Shown here: piece after piece, positions 47,211 through 57,194 of the stretch
How the letters are laid out: every line of letters begins with the position of its first letter
Numbering within the stretch: position 1 is the first letter of the stretch
Origin: Eupeodes corollae
Taxonomy: Eukaryota; Arthropoda; Insecta; Diptera; Syrphidae
Assembly (NCBI RefSeq): GCF_945859685.1
Contig: NC_079147.1
Span: 106,127,525-106,191,524, forward strand
Direction of reading: 5' to 3'
Length of the DNA: 64,000 nt
Notes under the pieces: generated by a model
The model's input: the letters and a program-made list of their open reading frames with translations, nothing else
What the model was told of the DNA's origin: nothing
The model's database searches: none
Position numbers and translations under genes: made by a program

Positions 47211-47497
47211 CCTGAGCGTCGAACTTGTCGAGTTGTAGAAGCAAAGTAAGGTCAATGATTCTCGGGAATTATTTCTCCAGAAGAGCACTGAAACCAAAGG
47301 TCACCCCTCCCCTTCCCAATCCTTACCGCTATTATGCTGGCTGATGGTTCCTTATTCCCTGACTGTATAGTGCATCACTGTCTGTCAATACCCTGTTTCC
47401 GGATACCAGGCGACCTCCGGATTAGCTAGCCTTATCTGTGTAAGCGAATCTCTGCACAGATGGACCCCCCTTTACTTTGCCTCCTCGTGGGAATCTA

Positions 47498-48774
47498 ATG
47501 TATAAACAAAAACAAAACCAAAACCCAAAGCAAAAACGTCAAACCGGTACCGGTTCTCCAGCTACACCGGGCGGCACTTCGGTGGCAACGTTGGCTGTCG
47601 TTATTCCTGTGCCAAACACCGGAGAAGTCACTGCTCATCTTCTAGTGCGGTACAGGATGTGTCACTGACGAAAACGCTTTCTCCGATAGCGGAAAGTTCG
47701 TTAATAATGATCTTTCCACTACTTAAGAGAGTAAACCTTTCCAGAATCCTAGGAGCTCTTATAAACAACGGCGCTATGCGATGAGGATTCTAAAATCCCC
47801 TGGTTCAACATTGGGGGATGGAAGTAATCCCATCCTTAGCAAGACGCAGGAGTGGGCTAAATCCATTTTAGATAAAACTAGTCGCTACGATTCCACATCA
47901 AAACGACAAAGGTCTTTGGAGGAGTCCACTCCCCTCCCTAAAAAGCCCAAGTGCAGAACACCCGCACTCCCGACATGGCTAGAGTACCTCTCACTAAACC
48001 TTTTAGTGATGTACTTAAAGAGCCTAAAAAGATCATAGTGGCGGTCATTGGTAGGAGCAATATTGATGGCACGATTACCTCTGACCGTTGACAGATGGTA
48101 AAACTGGGGCTCTCGGCTGGTTTTCTCAAAGTCATGAGAGACCATCCGGGTCCACCACCTGTAACAAGCAATTGGGGTTGGCATCAAGGTCATGTCAAAC
48201 TCATCGCTTGTAACGATCAGAATTCGCGCGATCTCTATACGCTTGCTGTTGGCATGCTGGGCGAAGCCTGGCCAGGCGCAATAATCGAGGTCGTTGCAAA
48301 GGAAGATATTCCTTGCAGGCCGAGAGCACGCGAATGTCGCAAGACGTAGGGGGTGCCATTGCTGCTATCACCTTCCAATCCTTGGAAGTTGATGATGATG
48401 AACCTGGGCCCTCTTCTGTCGCAGTACAGTCTTCTTCTGAAACTGTGTCGCAAGACGTAGGGGGTCCCAGTGCTATCACCACCTTCTCATCCTTGGATGT
48501 GGATGAGAATGTGGCGGCGCCCTCTTCTGGCGCAGCAAAGTCTTCTTCTGAAAACGTCAAAAGTTTATCCTTAATGGAGACCGATGACTCAAACGACAAA
48601 GCTCTTCCCAGTGAGGAAGAAGATGAACTATTAGGTTCCTCTTCGTCTGATCTGGATGAGCTGGATTTAACAGTATTGGAGGTTGATCTGCCTTGGAAGA
48701 CTATTCAATCGAGCAAGACTAGACATCCGCAAGATTGGGACTCCTATAAAGAACCCCTAAAAAGTATAAACTAG
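47498..48774 (+). pseudogene. LOA-type ORF1 (DUF4780-like domain, acidic tail)
   Basis: Starts MYKQKQNQNPKQKRQ with a Gly/Thr/Pro-rich segment. After frameshifts near 47665 and 47990 the domain appears: KEPKKIIVAVIGRSNIDGTI, MVKLGLSAGFLKVMRDH, WGWHQGHVKLIACNDQNSRD and WPGAIIEVVAKEDIP. This order (..VAV..RS..DG.I, ...VKLIAC.D) is typical of DUF4780 in insect LOA/R1-type ORF1. The frame 48313-48774 is an acidic Ser-rich tail holding two 37-residue repeats that begin SQDVGG (DNA period 111 bp, 48335 and 48446). A stop interrupts the domain near 48089. Confidence 0.75.
48335..48556 (+). repeat. Two-unit 111-bp in-frame tandem repeat in ORF1
   Basis: Units start tgtcgcaagacgtaggggg at 48335 and 48446. 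Both code SQDVGG..I...FxSLxVD....PSS.A..SSSE, 37 residues each. Confidence 0.8.
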
Positions 48775-48959
48775 AATTGAGAATAGCCAAAAGATCCTAA
48801 TGGAGATCCTTCTGTAACTCCATAGAAGAATCCTCGGAGGCATCAAGGATAAGGAAGATTCTCTCGACACCCACTTCCCGGATAGCTCCCAATCCGTTAA
48901 TACAACAAACAGTCCTGTTTCGGGTGTTAACTTAATTTTTCCTCACGGTCTGGTTACAA

Positions 48960-50127
48960 AAGAAAAATTGACAAAGAGATGTAAAGGTAGTTTTCATTCC
49001 CAAGGGGTGAAAATGCTCGCATGTCAATCCTTAAGACCTAAGACCTATTAGCCTATCATCATTCATTCTCAAAACTCTTTAACGATTGATCGATATACAT
49101 ATACGTAATAGCATTGATAAGAGATTATCAGTGTCTCAGCATGCTTACTGCAAAGGGAAATCGGTAGAAACAGCCTTGCATACAGTGGTAATAACTATCG
49201 AATACTCCCTGGAACAATTGGCCTTCCTGGATATTGAGAGCGCTTTCAACAACGTTGACACGTCCGCTATGACTACCTTAAACGTCGAATACTCAATCTG
49301 TGATTTGATTAATCTAATGCTAAAAAGCAGGATCATCACCTCTAAGTTGGGGGATTTTTGCACAAAAAGTTCTGTCAGCAGAGGCACTCCTCAAGGTGGT
49401 GTTCTGTCTTCTCTCCTGTGGAACATAGTGGTTAACGAACTACTAATATCCCTTGAGAGGGAAGGCTACAGAGTGGTTGCATATGCCGATGATGTTAATA
49501 TAGCCGTCAAAGGGGAACATCCTTATACACTGAGAGACCTCCTTCAAATGCACTGAATATAATCACTACATGGGCTGATCCCTGCGGACTAATTATTAAT
49601 CCTCAAAAAACAGACCTCATTCTTTTCACACGGAAAAATACAAGATCCCAGTAATTGTAACTCCTTCAATAAAAGGTGTACCACTAATTTTTACCAATGA
49701 ATCCAAATATCTTGGTCTGATATTGGACAAAAAATTAAGTTGGAAATCCAATATACAGGAAAGATTTAAAAAAGCTACAGCATCTCTTTTCCTTTGCAAG
49801 AAAGCTATAGGAAGCAAATGGGGTTTTCAACCTCGCATAACCTACTGGCTATACACATCGGTCATCCGACCAATACTTATGTACGGGGTTGCAGTATGGT
49901 GGACTGCACTGGAGAAAGTCACATACTACGACAAACTCAGAAGAGTCCAACGCACTGCATGTCTCTGTATAAGCGGGGCATTGAGAACAACACCCTCAGT
50001 AGCGTTAGACACTGTCCTTCATCTGACACCCCTCGACATCTTCGGTAAACAAGTGGCAGCGAGTACGGCGATAAGACTCGACGCCTCATCTCAATGGACC
50101 AACAACAATGTTGGGCACTATTCCTAA
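48960..50127 (+). pseudogene. LOA-type ORF2, reverse transcriptase
   Basis: Early RT blocks (F.PKG, LRPISLSSFILKTLERLID) precede QHAYCKGKSVETALH, QLAFLDIESAFNNVDTSAM, SVSRGTPQGGVLSSLLWNIV and VVAYADDVNIAVKG with both catalytic Asp. A frameshift near 49555 leads to TWADPCGLIINPQKTDLILF and YLGLILDKKLSWKSNI, then LYTSVIRPILMYGVAVWWTA, the LOA-type post-RT region. The endonuclease expected before the RT is missing. Confidence 0.85.
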
Positions 50128-50199
50128 ACCTCTATTTGGAAAAAAACTTCCAGGTATCCATTCCATCCAGAAATTAATGGGCAGACAAAAAACTCCTGG

Positions 50200-51055
50200 A
50201 TAACAAAAGTATTCATCTTTATACAGATGGATCCAAGACAAATGAGGGAGTTGGTAGTGGTGTGTAGTACTCAGAAAAGCTTGATCTAAGCATCTCATTC
50301 CGCCTTCCTAATCATTGTAGCGTCTTCCAAGCGGAAATTTTAGCGATCAAAGAGGTTCTTTCCTGGCTAAGAGAACACGTGATATAAACTTCTAATGTCC
50401 GCATCTTCTCTGACAGTCAGGCTGCTATTAAATCTCTTGACTGTGTCTCAACCAAATCTCAAACGGCCCTCGATTGTCGATCGTCTCTTATGGAGATGAC
50501 GCAGCAATTTAATATTCACCTATGTTGGGTGCCGGGCCACAGAGATATCACGGGAAATTGTAGAGCCGATGAACTCGCTAAAAATGGAATCGTCATGCCT
50601 ATTTCACCTGAAAGGGAGGAGATAGGTATACCGATAGCTACATATAAACTTATGCTTCAAGAAACAGCTTTTGCGATAGCAAATTCTAGGTGGCACAACT
50701 TAACAACATGCGCAGCCACAAAACTCATACGGCCTTCACTGAACCGAAAGCGCTCTAAAGACTTGTTATCTCAAAGCAGACTTCATATTAGCTCTCTAAT
50801 AGTTGTCCTTACGGGACACTGTCTTATAGGCAAACACGCAATACGACTTGGTCTAGCTTCAAATGACTTCTGCAGGAGCTGTATGGACGAGGAAGAAGAG
50901 GAAACAATCTCTCACCTTCTCTGCACTTGCCCTGCTTTTTCACTAAAACGCAAACTTCATCCATCTGGGGGACTTCTCTTTTGATAATCCCAGTGAACTA
51001 GCTAAAAAGGATATCAAATATCTTCTTCGCTTTATAAAAAGCTCAAAATCGTTCG
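50200..51055 (+). pseudogene. LOA-type ORF2, RNase H and C-terminus
   Basis: RNase H shows HLYTDGSKTNEGVGSGV (Asp1), FQAEILAIKEVLSWL (Glu), IFSDSQAAIKSLD (Asp2) and HLCWVPGHRDITGNCRADEL (His/Asp). The C-terminus has GHCLIGKHAIRLGLASNDFC and CRSCMDEEEEETISHLLCTC, a CCHC-like motif. Stops at about 50265 and 50385 and a frameshift near 50980 break it. Confidence 0.85.
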
Positions 51056-51169
51056 ACTAGTAGGAAGTAATTTTCTAGATTCATGTGGTATCACAATGGG
51101 CCTTTCTTTTGGCCTAAGTGTGTGGATTCTACTCCGCAGCCACGTTAACCTAACCTCACCTAACACTAA

Positions 51170-51950
51170 TAGCGTAGTTTTGAATTCTTTACCCAACGCT
51201 ATTAAGCCCTATCATGTATCCTAAGGATGGAATTAAAACCATTCATATTGCTGCTTTGGGAGTAACATTTCCGAAACAGGAATAAAATGGAAACTTATTA
51301 CTAGTGAGTAATTTGTTTACATCGCAAAAAATCCTAAAAACACTGAAATTCAGAAATAAAGCCCATTTCCATTAGGCTAATTGTTAATATCTAATATATT
51401 CACATATTGTCCGGATGCAACTACAGTAGGGCCTTAACTTCTTCTGGAGCATAGGGCAGCAATAAGACCCCGCAACTAACCTCAGCTGTGGCCACTATAG
51501 AATACCTTGAGAACGAGCTTCCTTCAAAACTGATGACTTTCAAGTTGTCTTTAATATCTAATGGAATCATTATTTTATCTTCAGTTTCAAGTAAATTCGA
51601 GTCCCAAAAATCAAGTTTCTTTTATGCAGCTTATATTATGTAAGCTTTGAATTTCGTGTCTTCTATTTCCTGGAAGACGGTTTTTCTCCTGCGTTGTCGG
51701 CATAAAATTGCTGCGTTAAACTCAAAACCATGTCACTTAATAAAACTTCCAAGTTCATTTAAGATCACAGTCAAAGAAAATTTGAATCTAAAGACAATTA
51801 AAAAACATAAACACAATATGTGGCCTACGAGAACAATTGAATTCAATTAAGACCAATACGAACAGTTGTAAAATTAAAACTTGATTAGTTTGCTAACCTT
51901 CTAATTTAATTAAACATTTTATTGAACCGAACACAAAAAATTATCATTCT
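51170..51950. other. Upstream region of secreted-peptide gene 2
   Basis: No recognised gene. A 67-residue frame (51647-51850) lacks motifs. Contains the presumed regulatory DNA of gene 2. Confidence 0.45.
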
Positions 51951-51960
51951 AATTTTTTGT

Positions 51961-51967
51961 TATAAAA
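51961..51967 (+). promoter_or_regulatory. TATA box of secreted-peptide gene 2
   Basis: TATAAAA, 64 bp before the ATG, with an initiator-like tcattcaatt about 30 bp downstream (51989-51998). Same geometry as gene 1. Confidence 0.65.
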
Positions 51968-52024
51968 AAGCGTAGAATCTTGGAAAAATCATTCAATTCC
52001 GTTTTAAAGTTCAGTTCCATCATA

Positions 52025-52267
52025 ATGGTTTCTTCAAAAATATTTCTAATTTTCCTTATTGGACTTTTGGTCTTACAACCATCGCCATCTGAAGGATTAT
52101 TTTTGCATTTTTTTAAAAAACCTTTTATGCAAGAGAAACTCTGCAGATGGGGATCACCACTTTGCAGTAGTACAACAAGCACTACAAGTACCACTACATC
52201 AACAACAACACCCTCTACAACGGCTTCAACTACGGCATCAACACCAGCGGCACCTGCAAACAAATAA
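52025..52267 (+). CDS. Small secreted Ser/Thr-rich peptide, gene 2
   Basis: 80 residues, no intron. Residues 1-23 (MVSSKIFLIFLIGLLVLQPS) are a signal peptide. The conserved block reads GLFLHFFKKPFMQEKLC, followed by a second Cys at residue 47 (SPLC). Residues 48-73 are Thr/Ser-rich (TTSTTTSTTTPSTTAS), then Pro/Ala, ending ANK. It aligns with gene 1 over signal, FFLH.FKKPF..EKLC block, Cys pair (8 and 6 residues apart) and tail. The signal peptide and 12-residue core are more conserved than the tail, as expected if the core is the functional part and the tail is a glycosylated spacer. Function unknown. Confidence 0.75.
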   Translation: MVSSKIFLIFLIGLLVLQPSPSEGLFLHFFKKPFMQEKLCRWGSPLCSSTTSTTSTTTSTTTPSTTASTTASTPAAPANK

Positions 52268-52268
52268 A
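52263..52268 (+). terminator. Polyadenylation signal overlapping the stop of gene 2
   Basis: AATAAA includes the TAA stop codon (52265-52267). If used, the 3' UTR would be very short. No other perfect AATAAA is seen nearby. Confidence 0.45.
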
Positions 52269-52369
52269 TTGAATATTACATAAAATATTGTTTTTATTTT
52301 GTTAGGTTAAGCTTAAATGCACAGAAGACGGAACTTTTTCCTTTTTGGAAAGAATAGATTCAAAGTTAA

Positions 52370-53340
52370 TATTTGCTTCATCTATTCGGTTGCTTTCAGC
52401 AAAAACAAATTTATATCATTCCCTCCTCGTGGGTGAACTGTTCGTTGGTTCCTTTGCTCTTCAATAGTTCAACCTACAGCAATGCGTTGGTTCCTTTGCT
52501 CTTCAGTATTTCAGCTATGCGTTTTGACCATAGATACAGGGTCCTTATTTTTCAATGGTGGTGTTATCTTTTCCATAATCCGTGCCAAAGAATTAAAAGC
52601 TGGGGGGTAATCAAGCCGATAACAAGCTCATTCAGGCGCTTTAGCATGGTCCGTCTTATTTTGTTACCTAACACCTATAGTCGGTTCTGCCAGAGCTGAC
52701 CTTTCCCTTCGGAACCTCCATTCTTTTTTCTCCCTATGGACTTTACTGACAAGACTAACCGCCTACTCTGAGATGTATTTTGCTTATATCTTGTCGAAAA
52801 GTGAGGGTCTCTCACTCAGGGGATACATGGTAATTAAGTGCGCTGACGAGTTTTCCGGGGAATTTCTTAGACAAAGCATTTCTAAGGTAAGCAATAACTG
52901 AGAAGGCTTAAATCTCAAACATATCTCAGCTAAGGACATACCTAGATAGCCTAAGGCACGCATTTGGTTGTCCCTCATGGGTATTAAGCCAGGCGGTCAG
53001 GAGGTAATCTGTGGTCTTCGAGGTTAAATCCACTGATTCCAATGCATGACTGGGTTATCATTAAGACAGAGCAGTAGAAGACCAGTGCCACTTACCTTCT
53101 GAAGTTTAGCGATGGAAGCAGAGGGACCCTTAGTTACAAATTGCGTTTCGGCATCATGAATGTCAAGATTAAAACCTGCAAAGCCAGGTACCAGAAGACA
53201 ACAAAGGCGATGTCGAAGTTGTTGACGGCACGGTGGTTTCTAGTTGCTCCGCCTCCATTGAAAATTAAAAACGCTTTGAACCTCGTCCAGATTAATCTGA
53301 AGCACTCTAAGAGAAGCAGTGTTAATAAGAACTAACCTCC
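52370..53340 (+). pseudogene. LOA/R1-like element fragment (5' UTR, ORF1 end, endonuclease start)
   Basis: Starts with a GC-richer 5'-UTR-like segment holding a 20-bp exact repeat (gttggttcctttgctcttca at 52444 and 52486). Further on, decayed frames resemble the end of a DUF4780-type ORF1 (FSDGSRGTLSYKLRFGIMNV), and at the end LNLVQINLKHSKRSSVN gives the first strand of an LOA/R1 endonuclease. It stops there. Confidence 0.6.
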
Positions 53341-53344
53341 TTAT

Positions 53345-53887
53345 TGTTATGACTAGAACTCACGGCATGGCATTCTCTTAAAGTTAGTTCAGAGATAAAC
53401 GAATTCCCCAGTAAATTCACGAAGTAGTTAATGTGTGATGATTTTCTAAATCTAATACCCTGTGCTTCAAAAATATTTCGTTTTACATTTGTCAGAACAG
53501 TTTTACTACTAGATTGAACTTTTGAAATAGACCATGAAGTTAGCATAAAGTAGATCACCAGGACTATACTCGCGTTTTCTACAGCTATGTTTTGAGTTGA
53601 ATTGTTGGTTTTGTTTGTTTGATCCGGTGGGTAAATAATCTTGCTTTTTAAATATCAATAGATCTACCAAAAAACATTTCTGCTGGTGATTTACTGAGGA
53701 AAGCGTTGGATAGGAGTTGTCGGTGTACATTGATTTTGTATTCCTGAACAGGCGTTCCACATTCGCACAGTTCGGCTAAAAAATGAATCTCTGTACTTCA
53801 TAATGCGGCCGAAGTTCGGCTCAAAGGCAAACTGATGGGCATTCCTAGAAGCGCGAGTATTGTTTGAGTAGAGGAATGCAACTGGTT
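53345..53887 (-). pseudogene. Non-LTR element C-terminus, left of the copia insertion
   Basis: The minus-strand frame next to the copia reads TSCIPLLKQ-type, ASRNAHQFAFEP, MKYRDSFFSRTVRMWNAC, the usual end of CR1/Jockey-like ORF2 (SRNSH.., FF.RT.RMWN). The same element continues at 59339-60070 beyond the copia; the two parts join in frame at the copia target site. Confidence 0.7.
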
Positions 53888-53892
53888 ATTTC

Positions 53893-54031
53893 TGTTGGAA
53901 AACTTGTTAAGTTTATACTTGCGATCAAAATTTCTAAGTAATCAAGTTTTGACTATTATGTATAAAGAAAATATTTTTCAATAAAATATTTAGTCTGTCA
54001 TTTACTATCGTTATAATCAAGTCGTTTTAAT
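53893..54031 (+). repeat. copia 5' LTR, first part
   Basis: Matches the 3' LTR up to gtcgttttaat; the last 15 bp (ataactctgttaaaa) are found at 55301-55315. Confidence 0.9.
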
Positions 54032-55297
54032 CAGCCTTATCACAGGCCCCGTCGTAATAGATTCGTAGTACGAACCCCGAATAATTGTATCATTGGTCCC
54101 GTCGTAATAAAACAATTTGCTACGAAATTCGGAGTTCGTGAAAATTGGTATCACTAGCCCCGAATGAATAGGAAGTTTGGCAGCTTTTTCTACGAACAAT
54201 TATATTGATCGGAGTTTTTAAAACGAACAAAAAATTAAGCTTGCGAAGATAAATTAAATAAAAATTAAATATATGAAAAGAATCATGTAAGTTTTATTAT
54301 TGTTTTAATGTGAAAGTGTTTACCTATGTATGTTTTTATTATTTTTTTCTTTGAAGGGCAAATAAAGTTATCACAAATAAAATTGAATTGGAAAGGCTTT
54401 ATGAAATGCTTCAAGAAAAACTTGAAATTGTCCAAGAATTTTTCAAAAATCCCTAAGGAGGAAGTGAATTCGTTTTGTGAAGCAGTAAAAATAGAGTTAA
54501 ATAGCTTAGGCCCACCTTCTAAGGACACCTCTAGCTGGAAAAAAGTAAATTGAATAAATTAGTCCAAACTTTTTTATAATTTAATTTAATTCTTAAGTGT
54601 GGTTAGATTGGAAGGCATAAATCAAGAGGAACATGGTTGAGAACAAAAAAGAATGCAAAGCTACAGGTGGCGGAGCAAATAGAATACATTTTTTGAGCAG
54701 CCTCGAAGAAGGTGTCATAAGAATGAATAAACTTTGAAGAGCGGAATAAAAGATCCACAATCTTATATATTCGAAAATTCGCCCGAGCCTTTATAATCAA
54801 ATGAACCTTGTGAAAAGAACCAACTTGCCGATGTTTCGATGTTATCAGACCTAGTTGATGTGGGAAATGTTCCACGGCGTCTTCCAACCACTTCGCGTCA
54901 ATCATATTATGATTCATCCAGTCTTTGTGTATTTTCTTCATTTATTGCAAAGATTGCAACGACAATACTATCAACTTTTAAGATAGGTAGAAATGGCGAT
55001 CTCAAGGCAACCTAGCCTGAGATCCAATTAGCGCTGTAGTGCGCCGTTTTGATACCAAAATCAACTTTTAAAGACAAAAACAAATAAAAATAAGAACAAA
55101 TCGAAAGATGAAAAACGAACTTTTATTTAATTTTCTTATTTTGACGCATATCAGCTGATTTTAAAACTCCGAAATTAGTATTTCTGTGTGGCAATGCTAT
55201 CTTGAATTCGTTCGGGGCTTATGATGTAAATGTATTCGTATTCGTAGCGTAACACAAATTTCGGGGACTAGCTACGAGGGACTCTGTGATAGGGGTG
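54032..55297 (+). mobile_element. PIF/Harbinger-like element in the copia LTR
   Basis: 1266 bp with imperfect TIRs: CAGCCTTATCACAG at the left, and the right end reads CTGTGATAGGGGTG (its complement CACCCCTATCACAG). The 3-bp duplication AAT is at 54029-54031 and 55298-55300. Subterminal repeats with cccgaa/ttcgggg and cgtag occur at both ends. It encodes only a Myb/SANT-like protein and no transposase, so it is non-autonomous. The 3-bp TSD and Myb-like ORF suggest PIF/Harbinger, though AAT is not its usual TWA. Confidence 0.75.
54355..54738 (+). pseudogene. Myb/SANT-like DNA-binding protein of the Harbinger-like element
   Basis: Exon 1 (to about 54544) reads GFMKCFKKNLKLSKNFSK, then EAVKIELNSLGPPSKDTSSW and KK, the trihelix signature of Harbinger-associated Myb-like proteins. 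From 54597 the sequence resumes VWLDWK, then, after a TAA at 54618-54620 in place of a sense codon, IKRNMVENKKECKATGGGAN and RIHFLSSLEEGVIRMNKL. The ~52-bp gap (54545-54596) looks like a small intron, but GT-AG splicing leaves the frame off by one. In autonomous relatives this protein brings the transposase to the ends. Confidence 0.65.
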
Positions 55298-55300
55298 AAT

Positions 55301-55315
55301 ATAACTCTGTTAAAA
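55301..55315 (+). repeat. copia 5' LTR, last 15 bp
   Basis: ataactctgttaaaa, followed directly by the primer binding site. Confidence 0.9.
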
Positions 55316-55329
55316 GGTTATGGGCCCAG
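55316..55329 (+). other. copia primer binding site
   Basis: GGTTATGGGCCCAG, the copia-type site paired with an internal fragment of initiator methionine tRNA. Confidence 0.85.
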
Positions 55330-55373
55330 GACAATAGCAAGATTCAAGGAATATATACATATACTGGAGAAAA

Positions 55374-56384
55374 ATGTCTGTACTACAGAATTTGGGAATC
55401 CATCAAATGGAGAAGCTAACTGGTTCTGAAAATTGGTCAACATGGAGTTTTGCCATGAAAACCCAACTAGAACTTGAAGATTAATGGAAATATATCGAGA
55501 ATGTTCCTGGCGTTGAGTTGGATCTTTCTAAGGACAAGATTGGTCGTTGCAAAATGATTCTGGCTATCGACAAGAGTCTTTATGTCCATGTTAAAAATGC
55601 AACAACTTCCAAAGAAGTTTGGACTGCTTTGCAAAATCTTTTTCAAGACTCTGGTCTGGACAGGCGCATAGGTTTACTTCAAAAACTATGCTCTGTGGTC
55701 CTGGTAGAATGTTCCTCTATAGAAGATTACGTAAGCCAAATCGTTTCGACCGCACAAAAGTTGAATGAAATAGGATTTGCAGTAAATGATGAATGGGTTG
55801 GTAGCTTATTATTGAAAGGTCTTCCTGATGAATATAGGCCGATGATCATGAGCATTGGTTGCAGTGGAAAAGTAATTTCAGCAGATTCCATCAAAATGAA
55901 ATTGCTGCAAGACGTTAAATATGATTCCAAATCATCCAATAGTGCTCTTTTGTCAAAGAGAGGAAGTTTTCCCAATTCACACAAGAAATGGAAGCCTAAG
56001 TATGACAAGAAAACGAAATATCGTTGCTTTAACTGTGGTGGGGTCGGACACTACGCTTCAGATTGTCTATCGAAGTTTAAAGGACAATATTTGAAGTCAG
56101 AAAAAGGTAGCTCAATGTTTGCAGCGTTTCATGCAGAGTCCAAACAGCATGAATGGTGTTTTGATAGTGGTCCCACCGATCACATGACATCTGATCCTGA
56201 TTTTTTCAAGCAACTCAAGCCATTTCAAGGTCAAATTAAGACAGCAAATAACATGTTAATGAATGCTGTTAGTAAAGGCGACATTTCGTTGACTGTTTTA
56301 ACTCCTAAAGGAAGACGTGATGTTGTTGTTCATGATGGAATTAAAAGTCAACTTACTATCCATAAAGAAGATTGTGGAACATGA
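55374..56384 (+). pseudogene. copia Gag and protease start
   Basis: The ATG at 55374 opens MSVLQNLGIHQMEKLTGSEN then WSTW, the copia Gag N-terminus. A TAA at 55482-55484 interrupts it and the frame continues. Gag includes the LQNLF and SIEDYVSQ segments and a CCHC knuckle, RCFNCGGVGHYASDC (about 56023-56067), which binds RNA. The protease active site reads DSGPTDHM where DSGATDHM is usual. The frame is lost near 56336 where the pol frame starts, so this is one frameshift in a normally single ORF. Confidence 0.9.
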
Positions 56385-57192
56385 CAATGTTGTCATCTTC
56401 GACAAAGATGGATGTCGTGTCATGAATTCTTCAAATGAAGTCATTGCAAATGGTAAATCTGAAAACGGTCTTTACAAGTTGGATACTGCTAAATATAAGA
56501 ATGCTAATTTTGCAAGAAGTAACCTGGACAATGTTTGGCATCGAAGGTTTGATCACTTGGGACAAGAAAATTTGAAATTACTTGCTCGAGGCTTAGTTAA
56601 GGGTATTGCTTTGAATCAAGATTCTCAGTCGACATGTTTGTCATGTGCAGAAGGCAAGCAGCATCGGACAAGTTTTCCATCAGAAGGGTCAAGGTCATCA
56701 AAAGTACTTCAGATAATCCATTCAGACGTGTGTAGTCCAATGGAGGTGAAATCTATAAAGGGAAGTATATATTTTGTTACTTTCATAGATGATTTCACTC
56801 GGAAGGTATTCGTTTACTTTATGAAGACGAAAGATGCTGTGTTGAACTGTTTTCGTGAATTCAAAGCCGAAGTCGAAAACCAACAAGAATCCAGAATTAA
56901 AATTTTACGAACGGACAATGGTACAGAATTCATAAACAAAGCTATGCAACTAGAGTTGAAGAAGTCTGGGATTGTTCATCAAACAACCGTTCCCTATGCT
57001 CCAGAACAGAACGGTTTGGCAGAAAGGATGAACAGAACTCTTATAGAGAAGGCTCGAGCTATGTTGTGTGATGCTAAAATGCCTAAATTTTTTTGGGCTG
57101 AAGCAGTTAACTGTGCAAGTTATATTGTCAACCGTTCACCTCATAGAAAGCTTAAAAAAAACTCCAGAAGAGTTATGGAGCAATCGCAAACC
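56317..57192 (+). pseudogene. copia integrase
   Basis: LKVNLLSIKKIVEHDNVVIF ends the protease region. The GAG-pre-integrase HHCC finger is WHRRFDHLGQENLK..CLSCAEGKQ. The catalytic core has HSDVCSPM (Asp), RTDNGTEF (Asp) and PEQNGLAER (Glu), all present. It ends after LKKNSRRVME through a slip in an A8 run at 57152-57159. Confidence 0.9.
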
Positions 57193-57194
57193 GG

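Larger units (their letters stand above)
47215..51165 (+). mobile_element. LOA/R1-group non-LTR retrotransposon with RNase H
   Basis: Order: GC-richer 5' UTR (47215-47497), ORF1 with a DUF4780-type domain, RT, RNase H, and a C-terminal Cys/His motif, ending near ctaacctcacctaac (51150-51165). RNase H places it in the LOA/I side of the non-LTR elements. The endonuclease is absent: only about 170 bp separate ORF1 from RT sequence, so an internal deletion is likely. The element lies between the two secreted-peptide genes. Confidence 0.85.

Noticed and set aside
54603..54941. 112-residue minus-strand ORF in the Harbinger-like element as a transposase
   Set aside because: It lacks DDE motifs, and the plus strand of its lower third codes the end of the Myb-like protein.
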